Assembly (NCBI GenBank): GCA_016647705.1
Contig: CM028330.1
Coordinates: forward strand, 45,908,397-45,972,396
Length of the DNA: 64,000 bases
Direction of reading: 5' to 3'
Source: Eucommia ulmoides
Taxonomy: Eukaryota; Streptophyta; Magnoliopsida; Garryales; Eucommiaceae
Shown here piece by piece: positions 1 to 12,335 of this stretch (its first letter is position 1; each line of letters opens with the position of its first letter). A model generated the notes under the pieces. It was not told the origin of the DNA. It saw only the letters and a list, made by a program, of their open reading frames with translations, and did no database searches. The translations under genes were made by a program, and so were the position numbers.

Positions 1-1440
1 TGTTCATCCCTGGGGTCTGTTTAGCTTGGGTATGATCTCTTGTTATCTTGATCTTGAATTGATTTGAACGAATATTGAAGATTATGTTGAATTTTTAAAG
101 ATTTGTTAATGATTACCAAATCTTTGAAAGCTTCTGGAAATCATTACACAATCTCTAATATGATTGGTTGGACATGGGTGCATTAATGGTATGATGTGAT
201 ATTTCCGGTTTGGTTTAGGGGCTAAGTATCGGATAGTTTCACTATTTTAGTTTGGTTGCCATTAATGTTTCCAAGGTTCATAATATTCAGTCTTGAGGTG
301 TCACTTTGCATTTAATGCTTGATAGTGACTCTTGATTTGATGGTCTTTGATTCGGTTAGATTGGAATCGAATCGGCTTAGTTTGCCTTGTAACCAGTAGT
401 TACATTTTAAGGGTTTTAGTTAACCCTAAGATATTTTGAACAAAATATCATTATTCTTTGAATCTACTTAATCCATGTCATCCCATGCATTAAATTATTG
501 ATGGGATTGACATTTAATTCTCCTTAAATTCCTTGCTTAGGTAGTGAACTGCACTGGTTCGGCTTCGATAACGGGTTATCACATTTCAAGAATTTCGGTT
601 AACCCTAAGATATTTTGATCAAAATATCTTTATTCCTTGAATATGGACTATCCATGTTATCCCAAGAATTTAATGGTTGATGGTATGGGCATTTAATGCT
701 CATTAAATTCCTTGCTTAGGTAGCGAATCGAATCAGTTTAGTTTACGGTTAGTTACCTTCTAAGTGACTTAGTTCCTTCCCTAGATATTTTATAGAGAAT
801 ATCCTAGGGGGGGCCTTAGTAATTTTAATGGTCATTTGTGAGTTATTAAATTATGGGTTGGTCCCTTGATTCAATGGGCCTTGATGATTAATCAAGATGA
901 CATCGGTTTTGGTCGATTTCAAACCGAGTTTTAATCCTTAGTTTCATTGTGTAACTTGGACTTATCATGACATTTTCATGCCTTGATTTTGGCTTTTTGA
1001 ATTTTTTTTTAATGATATTATCACTTTAAATAATAATTTAAATAGGTATTTTTGGGATCGAATAGACGAAACCAGTGATAGTAAATATTTCATGGGTCAA
1101 AGTAGGTAACCGAAGTAATTTGATAAAATTTCCTATAATTAAAGGGTAAAAACTAATATTTATTCATATTAGAGGTTATTTAATTAAACACAACCTTTAA
1201 TAATATCATCTTAGTCTCCCTTTAATTTAAGAAATTTTGAGTTTAACCCGAAACTTTTACTTTATCGGATTTAGTCAAATTCAGCAGTTTTTATGTTTTC
1301 TTATGTTTTTATGGTTTTTATGTATCATCTAGTGTGATCAAAGTATAAATTTATTCCTCTTGAAAACTAATTTTAAAGTTTATCTAAACTTATACTTTTG
1401 TCTCGATATTGATTGGGCGGGACAAAATGCAGTGTCTACA
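1..1440 (+). mobile_element. End of a probable Ty3/gypsy LTR (5' side outside the window)
   Basis: No coding sequence is visible. The block stops with GGACAAAATGCAGTGTCTACA-type sequence at 1420-1440, which resembles the 3' terminus of LTRs of large plant Ty3/gypsy (Tat/Ogre-like) elements. Clearly different SIRE-type LTR sequence follows directly. The 5' boundary and the rest of the element lie outside the window, so lineage and orientation are inferences. Tandem repeats of about 179 bp occupy the first kilobase, as is common in LTRs and untranslated regions of such elements. Confidence 0.35.
240..930 (+). repeat. Degenerate tandem repeat, period about 179 bp
   Basis: The motif GTTAACCCTAAGATATTTTG starts at 419 and again at 598. 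Both copies continue through matching text (ATATC, ATCCATGT, CATTTAATGCTC/TTCTC, CCTTGCTTAGGTAG). A more divergent third copy starts near 772 and a partial one lies before 419. Period is about 174-179 bp. Confidence 0.7.
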
Positions 1441-3389
1441 CAAGTAAAGGTCTTAAAATGAATTAATCTTATGTATGTCTTAATAAGAAGTGATAAGTTT
1501 AAGAACCTAAAATGATTTTTTTTAATCCCTCCATATGTGAAATGGTTTTGATAAATGACCTAAGTGAAAAATAAGTTTTAATGCATAAAATGTTAAGTTT
1601 TCAGGTTAATTCGATCAACCGGCAAAAGGGGTCGGTCGACTTATCAAATAAGTATGTTTTGGGAGTTGAAATGAAGACATTATGATCCCATCAGTCATCC
1701 AAGAAAAGGTATTAGTCAACCAATTGAAATAGTGACCAAAATAGGTAAATGAGTGAAGCCTCAGATCCTATCAGTCAATCGACAGGTTTGGGTCAGTCAA
1801 TCGAAGGAAACAGTAGCCGAATTGAAGAAATTGGATAGGCTAATGATCCTGTCAATCAACCAACCATGGGGGTCGATCAACCAATAGGTTTTAGGGCAAC
1901 GACAATTTTTCAACCTTTGGCACAGGGTGGTCGATCGAAGCATAGAGCCGATCAACCGATAGATTCAGTCAACAAATTGACTATTTCGATTTCTTGCTCA
2001 AATCATCTCATTTTTTTTATGATTTGAGGAGAGTCTTTTGAGGGATTTGAGTCTATTTGTATTATACTTGACATATTTTGTGACCGCTATTAAATTGGAA
2101 AATTTAATTGAATATTCTTTTAATTAAGATGCTTTAATACTTCCTATTTTGATTAATTTCAAATTGAACAAGTTTTAAGGACCAAAATGAGTTTCCCAAG
2201 AATTTTGTTAAATAAAACACACCTATCTTGAGTATATGGGATATATGGGGTCTTGGGATGTCATTTATGGGCATATCTTTTGAAAACTATCCGTTGAAGG
2301 TATAGTTATGGGTTTATTAATAGTGACCTACGGTATTGAGTTATAACAAATAAAGAACAATTAGTTTTGAGTTTCTTAAGAGTGAAAATATTGCTGAGAT
2401 TTCTATGAGAGATTATCTTCAAAGTTCTTGATCTAAAGCACTTACTATTTGTGTCACTGGTTTGTGTTCGTATTGCAAAATCATTCTAGTTTTCGGTGTA
2501 TCTCAGTGAGATCCTTCCAAGTCTTTTTATTTACTTACTAAGATTTATATACATTGTTTATTGCTTGATTAAGAATTATTAGAAAATCGTTTTTGAAATT
2601 CAAGTTTTGAAAATCTTTTAAATGAATTTTGATTGATTGTCTGATTATGTGCTTATTGTGTGGTACCCACATTTTATTTAGTCAGATTTTAGTTGCCTCA
2701 CATTATATCTATCACATAGTAATTATTCGGGGCATTAATCGAGTATATTTGTATTCTTGTGGGAAAAAACCAACAATTTTTTGTATTTGTGAGTTTGAGC
2801 GGATTAGACACGTTTGGGACGGTGTCTAGTCAGGGTAGCTAGTGTTTTGATCTTTTTCCTGTGAAAAAGATTGATCGTTTTCCTGTTAAAAGGTCATGTT
2901 ATTCTTTTCCCTTGAAAATAACAAGGTTTTGATTCTTGCTATAATTGACTTAAAAAGTAATTGTAAAGGTTTGTCCTAAACCTGTGAAAAGGATAAGTGA
3001 GAGAGTGGCAGGTTAATTCTTAGCCTATGAAAAGAATTAAGGTTTGTAAAGGTTGATTCAGAGCTTGTGAAAAGAATTGAGAATTGTGAGGGTTTGATTC
3101 CTACCTGGTAAAGGAGTCAAGGGGTTAAGTGGATTGCGAATTTTCGTAGAGCTCAGAGGATTAGACGTCGGTAAAAGTAACTTGTTAAATCAGGATAAAT
3201 TCTTGTGTGATACATTAATTATTTTCCTATATTGTGTTTGGTTATGTATCTAGAATTAAACACATTTTCGCTACATAACAAAATAATAATTGATTTAGGA
3301 AAATTGATTATTTGTGTTTAAAGGATTTAATTGTTTAAATTTTGTAATTACCCAATCCACCTCCTTTTGGGTTGCTCTTTGGGCCAATA
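1441..3389 (+). mobile_element. Degenerate SIRE-like Ty1/copia LTR (LTR end at 3389)
   Basis: The last 45 bases, ending GGGCCAATA at 3389, match the terminal block of the better-preserved LTRs at 24341 and 33586 (ATTACCCAATTCACC... GGCCAACA). Inside are the family hallmarks: clustered GGTCGAC/GTCGATC motifs at 1615-1980 and the CTGTGAAAAGGAT-type repeats at 2850-3130. The usual TGTTGATCC start is not recognisable, so the 5' limit is only where the gypsy-like block stops. Gag C-terminal coding sequence begins immediately after 3389, so the normal PBS and first half of gag are missing. Confidence 0.55.
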
Positions 3390-6300
3390 ACAGTGACAAT
3401 ATAAGTCTTGATAGTGAACAAGCAAATGATGTAGCTCTTCTCACCAACAATTTCCAAAAGATAACCTGACGAACATTCCGAGGAAAAAAAATTTCAATAT
3501 GAATAATATTGAATGCTACAACTGTCACAAAATGGTTACTTTCAATCTGATTATCCCGAGCCAAATAAGTAAAAATTGAAGAAAATAAAATAAAATAAAA
3601 AGGTGAAAAAGAGTAAGAAAAAATCTTCAAAAGCCACTTGGGATGTCTCGGAATCAAACAACTCTGAAAAATCAAGTAACGACGATTCATCCATATTTGC
3701 TCTGATGGCCAACGGAGATGAGGTAATGCAGTGTTCTAGTTCTTGTCCTCTAGACTTTGATGAACTATTTGATGTCTATAAAGAACTAAAACATGATTAT
3801 AAAAACTATTATTCACAAATAAATGCTATACAAAGTACAATTAATACACTTAACAAGCAAGTGGTTAGATGTGAATATGAAAGCTGTTGGCCCAGTGGAA
3901 TACCCAAGAGGGAAGGTGAATTGGGTAATTAAAAATTATCAAAATAAAATTCAATAAATCAAATAATTAATTTTAAGTCTAAATTAATTATTATCTTTAT
4001 AACACAGTGGAATAATATAATCAACTAAGTGGACAGCCAAACAACAAAAATAACAAAGTAAATATAGTAGCACACAAAAGATTTATACTGGTTCACCAAG
4101 CTACTCTTGGCTAATTCAGTCCCCCGAGCTCCACGGAGGTCGCACCCACTAAAACTAATATTCCTTTAAAGGTAGGAACCAAACTCGCACATCGATTCTT
4201 TTATAGGCTCAGAATCAACCTTTACAATATCTATTTCTCAGGCTAAGGAAGAACCTTTTACAATCTAAAAAATAACCTAATTCTTTTTATACCTTAGGCT
4301 CAAGAATCAAAATCTCACAAAACACTCCAACTATCATTTTTCCAGATAAGGATGGAATATTTACAAATCACTCACAACGCAATTCTATCCAGGAAGAATC
4401 ATTACATCAATTTCTTTACAAGAAGAGACTGAAACCCAACTACCCTTGATTAAATACCCCCAACAGTATTTAATCTATCACAACTCACCAATATAAATTG
4501 ATAAGCAAAAAATATCACTCGAAGCTTCTACCACCTCAGATAAATATTAACTTAATTAATATCCCAACTAATGATAGAAAAACGTGAGATAGAAAAATCT
4601 GATTTTAACAAGATATGGGTAGCAAATTTAAGCACGTAATCAGATTCAAGAAATTGTTTGTAAAAATATTTTCTTCAAAAATCATAAACAATTTCTAAGA
4701 TCAATTTCCAAACAATAATAAAATAATGCAATGAAAGAATATAATTGGAAAGATCTCACCCGGAATCCACAGAAATAATGATTAGAACGATATAACTTTA
4801 AATCTGGTAGCAGCAAAAATTAACAGCAGTTGATCTTCAAGATCGTCTCTTAGAAATGCTCATAATATCTCAGAATGATGACTCTTATAATAGCTCACAA
4901 ATGATATGATATGATTTCTCTCTTGTTTACTGCTTAATGATCTATGAAATTCGCATGTCTATTTAAAGGAGTACGAAATCAGCCTTCTAACAGCTAATTT
5001 ACATGTGTCATGACAATTAATAACACTTATAGACCCCTTATAACATAATGGCTTCATTTTGGTTCAATTCACTTAATAACAACTTTCAAATCTCTCAATT
5101 AAACCCCCCAAGTATTTCTCAAACTCAATTAGATAGAATAGAAACTATTTCAAATACCAAATTGAGAAGCATTAATATTTAATGTACCAAATCAATAGGA
5201 TTTAATTAATATATGAACCATATCTTAAATATAAGAATATCCCCGAAATCTCTCTCAAATCCTAACAAAAAACGGCTACTTTTAGATATGATTTCGGAAT
5301 GCACAAAATCCTAAAACAGTGCCATAGGTCGACCTGTCAGTCGACTTACCAATCCAGAGAGTTTCATAGGTCGACCTGTCAGTCAACTTACCAATCCAAA
5401 GAGTTTCATAGGTTGACCTGTCAATCAACTTTCCAATTCAGAGACTTTCACCTTTGGACATAGGTCGACCTGTCAGTCGACCGACTATACTGGAATTTTT
5501 TCTAAACTCGTTTTTCACTTATTTTAATTTACGTTTTCACCCCTTTAACCATTTTCTTTTCTTAATTAGCTCTACTAACTTTCTCAAATTCTATTTTAAC
5601 CATTTATAAATATTTCTTTTCAAATACACATAGGAGCAAATAAATTCATCTTATCAAAACACACATAAATAATAAAAACTTTTTGTGCCATGTGTGTGTT
5701 CCTAATTGGGATATTAAGAGTTGAAATTTACCTGAGTTGTTTTCCCTAATTTCTTCAAACTCTTAATTCTTCATCATCTTGACATCATCATTTAGCATCC
5801 ATTTGTCATCACATCTTCATCACTGGAATTTAAATAATTGAAACACTTAATTAAACCATTAGTTCTACCAAAATATCAACACTTAATTGTTCATCAAAAT
5901 CTTAGGATCAACAAAAACAATGAATTGAAATCCAAAATTTTTGGATTTACGTTCTATTGTTCTCAAATTCACAGGTGGTGAAAATAATTTGAAAATATTT
6001 TTGGGAAGTGCAAGAGGAATTTTTTTATACAGTTGGAATTGATTTTCAGAAAAATATTAAACAAAAGAAATTTCACAAATTCTTTTCTGAAGCTAAAAGT
6101 CTTGTTAAATGTTTTAGATGTAATGTTGTGGGGCATATCGTGAAGAGGTGTTTTGAAAGATTATCCAAATATAAACAAGTATGAGTTCCTAAAGGAACTA
6201 AAATTATCCCGGCTCACAAGATCGGACCCACTTAGATTGGCTATAACTTTAGAACTATTTGAGGTGTTCCTTGCAAATTATTCCGAAAGCATCATTAGGC

Positions 6301-9245
6301 AAGGAAAATTGATTCCAAGATAGTGGTTGTTCTCAATACATGACGGGTGACAAATCTAAATTTACACCTTTAACACCAAAAGTCGAAGGTCAGGTGATTT
6401 TTGGATACAGCACAAAGGGTGTGATTATTGGTATAGGTAATGTTGATTTTGGGTCTACTACTATTGAAAATGTGTTATTAGTAGACGATCTTAAATATAA
6501 AATGCTTATATAAGTCAATTATGTGATAAATGGTATAATATTATATTTGATAATAATAGATGCATTATTAAGAATGGGCATAATAGTATTTACACGTGTT
6601 TATTTAATGATTTTTCGGCATAACATTTATCATGTTTAAGTTCTTTATCTAAAAATCGTTGGATATGGCATAGACGTCTTGGGCATGCAAATATGGAATT
6701 AATTTCTAATTTGTGTAAGAAAAGTCTAGTAGGTGGATTGTCTGCTCTAAAATATGTTAAAGATAAGGTATATGATTAATATCAATTAGGTAAACAATCT
6801 AAATAATCATTTAAGAAGAAATTTCATACATCCACATCAAAGTGTCTGAACTATTGCATTTACACTTATTTGGTCCTAATGTCATTGCTAGTTTAGGAGA
6901 GAAATTCTATGCATTTGTGACTGTTCATGACTACTCTAGACTAACCTAAGTATATTTCTTATCTACTAAAAGTGAGGTAACATCTATTTTCTCTAAGTTT
7001 TGTAAACGTGTATAAAATGAGAAACGATCATGCATAATTAATATTCGCAGTGATAGAGACAGAAAATTTAAAAATGATGAGATTATTAATTATTATGAAC
7101 ATAGATATTCTCATAATTTTTCTACACCAAGAACACCACAACAGAATGGTGTTGTGAAAGAAAATGGATAGGACTAGGCTAAATAAGAATAATCTTCTTA
7201 AATATTTCTGGACCGAAGCAGTAAGTACTGCATGTCATGTTGTTAATAGAGCATCTATCCGAAAAGGTTTTAATAATACCCCTTATGAGATTTGGAATGG
7301 AAAAACCCCAAATATATCTTATTTCAAAGTGTTTGAATGTAAATGTTTCATTTTAAATGATAAGGATAATTAGGATAAATTTGATGCCAAATCCGATTAT
7401 GACATCTTCTTTGGATATGTTTCGGATAGCAAAGTATATATAGTTCATAAAAAGCGTTAACTAGTTGTGGAAGAATCCATGCATGGATTATTTGAAGAAT
7501 CTAATCCAGTTGTGCTGAGAAAGAATTTGGATGATGATGATATAGGTGTAATAACTAAGCAAAAGAACCAAGGAGTTGAAACATGAAAATAACCATCAAA
7601 TTCGAAGGATAAGAAGCCACAAAACAAAGGGACAACTTTAGTACGAGCTATAAAGACAGTTATGGGACACTCGGTAGAAGAAATTATTGGTAATTTTGAG
7701 AAAGATATAAGTACTAGGTCTTCCCTTAGAGATATTATCAATCTTGCATTTTTAACTCAAATTGAACCTAAAACTATTAACAAAATTTTAACTAATGAAT
7801 CATGGATCTCTGCAATGCAAGAGGAATTACTTCAATTTAAGAGAAATAAAATTTGGTCTCTAGTTCCTAGACCTGACTTTCATCCTTTTATTGGTACTAA
7901 ATGGGTTTATCGCAATAAAAAGGAAGAAACAGGTATAGTAATTAGAAACAAAGTAAGATTAGTAGCACAAGGTTATAATCAAGAATAAGAAATTTAAGAA
8001 ATTGATTATGACAAGCCTGTGGCTAGATTAGAAGCTATTAGAATGGTATTGGCAATTGCATGTTCACAAGATTTTAAACTATTTTAAATGGATGTCAAGA
8101 GTGCATTCTTAAATGGCTTTTTAACTGAGGAAGTTTACGTCGAACAATCACTGAGTTTTGAAAATAACAAATTACACGACCATATTTTTAAACTTCGAAA
8201 GGCTGTGTATAGACTCAAACAAGCTCCTTGAGCTTGGTTTGAGAGACTTAGCCGATACCTAATAGAAAATAGTTTTCAACGTGGTTTAAGCGATATAACA
8301 TTTTTATTAAGCAAAATGAATCTGATATCCTATTAGTACAAATATATATGAATGATATTATTTTTGGTTCTACTAATGACTATTGTTTATAAGAGTTTTC
8401 CAAGATTATGCAGATCGAGTTCGAAATGCGTATGATGGGAGAATTAACCTTCTTTCTTGAGCTGTAACTAAAACAAACTAAAGAAGGAATTTTTATTAAT
8501 CAAACCAAGTACACCAAGGAGTTACTAAAAAAGTATGATTTTGATGGTGTTAAAGAATACAAAACTCCTATAGCAACAGCTACAAAAAAATAGAAAAAGA
8601 TTATACGGGCAAAAACGTCAATGAGACAGTGTATCGAGGTATGATTGGTAGCTTGTTGTATCTTACTACTAGTAGACCTAATATTATGTTTAGTGTATAC
8701 TTGTGCACAAGATTTCAATCTTGTCCGAAAGAATCGCATCTAACATTTGTCAAGCGAATCTTTCGATATTTAAAAGGAACAAGTGATCTAGGATTATGGT
8801 ATCCTACGAGGAGTGATTTTACACTAACTAGTTACTCCAACGCTAATTTTATTAATTGCAAAGTTGAGCATAAAAGCACAAGCAGTTCATGCCACTTCTT
8901 GGGACATGCTTTAGTTTCTTGGTCTAGCAAAAAGCAGAATTCTATTGCCTTATCAACAACTAAGGCTGAATATATGGCAGCTGGTAATTATTATACACAA
9001 ATTCTATATATTAAACAACAATTATATGATTTTGGGATTTGCATAGAGAAATACATATCTATTGTGATGATAAAAGTATTATATACTTAAGTAAGAATCC
9101 AATACAGCACTCACGAACCAATCACATAGAGATACGTCATCATTTTATTCGTGATTACATTCATAAAGGAGATGTTACTATTGAATATGTTAATACTTTC
9201 AACCAACTTGCTGATATTTTCATTAAACCTCTAGCTGAAGATTAA
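3390..9245 (+). pseudogene. Decayed gag-pol of a Ty1/copia (SIRE/Maximus-like) retrotransposon, interrupted by a solo LTR
   Basis: Domains appear in normal copia order with many stops and frameshifts. A CCHC knuckle at 3514-3557 (CYNCHK..., later Cys lost) and a gag tail follow to 3884. The nested LTR 3885-5913 intervenes, then gag resumes with a second knuckle at 6110-6151 (CFRCNVVGHIVKRC). Protease DSG is at 6319-6327, followed by MTGDKSKF. Pre-integrase (IWHRRLGH) begins near 6660, and integrase runs 6890-7400 with TPQQNG near 7135. Reverse transcriptase (7662-8490) contains KWVYRNK, QMDVKSAFLNG and YVEQ. Its YVDD box reads YMND near 8345. RNase H (8629-9245) has SWSSKKQNSIALSTT, but the catalytic YSDAD-type segment reads YSNAN. 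It is therefore inactive. SIRE-like assignment rests on the VEQ and GLWYP motifs from memory of the family. Confidence 0.88.
3885..5913 (-). mobile_element. Solo LTR of the SIRE-like family, inserted into gag
   Basis: Read on the minus strand it starts TGTTGATCCTAAGATTTTGA and ends GGGCCAACA, the same termini as the LTRs at 24341, 33586 and 49420. Flanks are AAAGC (3880-3884) and AAAAC (5914-5918), a target duplication with one mismatch. Gag coding sequence of the host element continues on both sides. The GTCGACC-type array lies at 5325-5485. No internal element sequence is attached, so this is a recombination-derived solo LTR. Confidence 0.9.
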
Positions 9246-9570
9246 TTTATGAAAATTATTCGAGGTCTAGGCATGGTTAGGCATAACATATGCTTAGAAT
9301 AATATTTTGATCCTTCGTCACTACTTTTTGAGATGACAAAATGGGAGAAGTTTTGTGATGTTTTGATGTTCACCGAAGCATTGCAATCATATAGGGAGAA
9401 AATATTTTGTGTTATGCTATGCTATATTGAAAATTAGTTCAAAATAATTGTGTTTCTCATTAATGGCGTTTAAACGAGTTAAAAAAAAAAAAAAAACAGT
9501 CCTCAAATTTAGGGGGAACGTGATTACATTATTTTAAAAAAACAAATATCAAAATTAATTGTCATCATCA

Positions 9571-9583
9571 AAGGAGGAGAGAT
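9571..9583 (+). promoter_or_regulatory. Polypurine tract of the SIRE-like element
   Basis: A purine run AAAGGAGGAGAG sits just before the LTR start (TATTGAACC, mutated from TGTTGAACC). This is the expected plus-strand priming site. A second run, TTAGGGGGAAC at about 9509, is an alternative or internal polypurine tract. Confidence 0.5.
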
Positions 9584-10514
9584 TATTGAACCTAATATTT
9601 TGATGGACAATTAAATGTTGATATTTTATGGAACTAATATTTTTATTGAGTGATTTCAGATTTGAGTTCTATATGTTGAAATGAGAAAAATATTTGATCA
9701 AAAAGAATAATCATTGAAGAATTCATAATGAGAAGATTTGGAGAGTATTGAAGTTATTGAAGACAATTAAGCGAAAACAACTTATTACTTTTATGCTCTT
9801 AATGCAACAGAAATTAGGATTCATATTCTGTCGGTTAACTGATCCTGTGCTACGGTTCATATTCTAACTGTTGTACTACCTTGGTCAGTTGACCAGTTCC
9901 TCCATAGAGTTCTTCTTTTTTTTCTTATTTCGGTTACAGAATTCGGTAGTCGACCGACCCTAATCGTCGGTTGAACGAATTGGCTAGTAGGTCACCATTT
10001 AGCTTCCTTAAGCTATTGTTTTTGTTAGTCGATTGATCCATGTCATCGGTTGACTGGTTTGATCATAAAACACTTTATTTTAAGTGTTAAAACTATTTTT
10101 TAAATTAGACCCTTAACCAAAAATATTTTTATGATTTAACACTTTATAAAAACCATTTAAAATCTTGAATTTATCACTTCTGATTGAGACGCATATGATA
10201 CTTATTCATTTTAAATTATCGTGCGTGATCTTGATTCCAGTTGCATTAAGAGTATAAAGGTAATGAGTTATTTTCACCTAATTATCTTCAACATTTTCAA
10301 TACTCTGAAAATCTTTATTGCCTTTATCTTGCACCTGTCTTGAATTTAATTGATTCTTCAATAATCACCTCATGAATTCTTCAATGATTATTCATTTCGA
10401 TCCATTCATTTTCTTATTTCAAAATATGGAACTTTAATCTAAAATCACTTAATAAAAATATTAGTTCCATAAAATATCGTTGCTTAACTGTTCATCAAAA
10501 TATTAGGTTCAACA
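9584..10514. repeat. Inverted pair of LTR starts closing the SIRE-like element
   Basis: The plus strand reads LTR start sequence from 9584 (TTGAACCTAATATTTTGATG) rightwards. The right edge, ending TTAGGTTCAACA at 10514, is the reverse complement of the same LTR start. The match extends about 230-290 bases inward from each end, through CTCTTAATGCAAC near 9795 and its complement near 10245. The central part carries CGGTTGAC/GTCGACC-type motifs. The result is a 931-bp palindromic structure with both LTR 5' ends facing outward, not a normal 3' LTR. Confidence 0.8.
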
Positions 10515-11728
10515 TTTTTTATTTTGGTATATGTACAATTTTGGTTTTGTATGAAATCGTACCGAAACCAAACCATTGACATCCCTATTTATTTCTTGTG
10601 TCTTATTCACAAACAAGACGTCTGCCACTTTTTAAAGGAACATTCCTAAGGTTTTTGGAGACTAAGCCCTAGTGGATTTTCTTTTAATATTTTTTTTTTG
10701 TTTTCTTTTTATTAAGTCAATACCAATTGGGCTTTGACTTATATTCAACCCCACAAGTGTTGGACCTATCTAGCAGAAATAAGGGTAAAGGGCATTTCTA
10801 TTTAGAAATAGGAATGTTTTCTCAAATCCCTCCAAAGTGGAATTTCAATTCTTCAATAGGTACAATTAAAATCATAGTATTAAAATTACAATACTAAAAT
10901 AGGTATGAAATTATATTCTAAAAATTATAATACTAAATTACTAAAATTCAAATTATGTTATTAGGTATATTTTCACATTTATAATTATTAAAATTCAATG
11001 AATTATGCTCACGTACATGCTTGTCTATCCATATAAGAAAATTATGAAATTCTACAATTAAATTCTTCATTTATATTAGTTATCCAAAGAAGGAATATAT
11101 ACATGATGGACTTTTAAAATTCAAAATTTTGAAATTTCATTATTTATAAATTTTAGAAATTTATCAAATCAGTGCACTTTCAGGATATTATGATTATTTT
11201 CTCATATTTTTTTCTTGAAATTCTCCATTTTTCAAGACAACCTGGTGAATCGTATTTTTGTTATCCAATTCATTTCACTAAAAAGAGATTTTATTTTTAT
11301 TTGAAGAAAATATGTCACAAAAACTTCATCAAACATAAAGTTCGACGTGAATTTTTAACCACAAGTTCAACATTTTCACTTGACCTGTACATGTTTTTCC
11401 TTTCACTTGGGACTCTTGAGGTTGTGCAATTTTAGAGTCATGGCATTGGAGTCTCAAGTTTGACTCTTTTGTTCGACTTATATCAGTAGTAAGTACCGTT
11501 AAAAAAATAAAATAAATTAAAATAAAAAAGGGAAAAGGACTATGAGAAGAGCATTACACCAAAATTATAGACCATATGAAAATGACATTTCTGAAGCATA
11601 TGAAGTACCCTTCATGAATGAATACCAACCACTTTGTCTTTCAAATTAATGCATGGAATTCGTGATGGTTTTCTCTGCTTCGTATCTCTTGTGGTTACTT
11701 GCTTCTGTCACAGGTGGGAATAAATACA
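10515..11728. other. Non-coding AT-rich stretch with a dispersed repeat
   Basis: No gene is recognisable. Sequence at 10830-11160 (CAATAGGTACAATTAAAAT and following) resembles a block upstream of the PME gene (36190-36470), so a dispersed MITE-like repeat is present here. The 87-codon open frame at 11172-11435 has no recognisable features and looks accidental. Confidence 0.5.
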
Positions 11729-12136
11729 TGGAAAATTACTTTTTTGGTCCCCAAAGTATGAGCAGGTTTCTATGTGAACTTCGAAGTTTGTCAAATTGAG
11801 GATATGTTTGTAATTTCATCACTCCACTAAATCTAAGACATTTTCTGCTAACAACAATTTATGTTTTACTTTCATTTTTCAAAAGAATAATTATTAAAAA
11901 AATATTATGAGAAAATTTCTTACGTTTAGTGAAGTGATAAAATACTGAAATATCCCCATTTAAAGGTCACTTGTTGAACACAACACACTCTCCATCCAAA
12001 ATCATTAATAACTCTTTATTTTTGTAGGATTTTGGCAAATATAAAATTTAAGGGACCAAATGTGTAACTTGACAAATCAAACGTTTTACATAGACACCCG
12101 CCTTATATTTTAGGGATCAAAAATGTAATTTTCCCA
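11729..12136. mobile_element. MITE with long terminal inverted repeats
   Basis: The left end (GGAAAATTACTTTTTTGGTC and about 30 more bases) is matched in reverse complement by the right end (GGGAAAATTACATTTTTGAT...), with roughly 50-bp imperfect inverted repeats ending GTTCTATGTG/GTCTATGTA. Length about 408 bp, no coding capacity. The superfamily is not assigned because the target duplication is not clear. Confidence 0.7.
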
Positions 12137-12335
12137 TATATCTACATCGGTAATTACTTCTCTCTCCATCCTACTGGTCAATACAAGAACAAGCCAAGTA
12201 GTTGTCTTTGTTTTCAATGTCCAAGAGATGACATGGTCCCTCAACCATTATCGTGGTGGACTAGTCTCTTTCTCCGACCAAATGAGGGAAAACTCTTCAG
12301 GAAGTTCTCTTAGCCAAACAATTCTAACATAGTTT

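Noticed and set aside
3295-3690. 131-codon minus-strand open frame
   Set aside because: It runs antisense across an LTR end and the gag knuckle region, which is coding on the plus strand.
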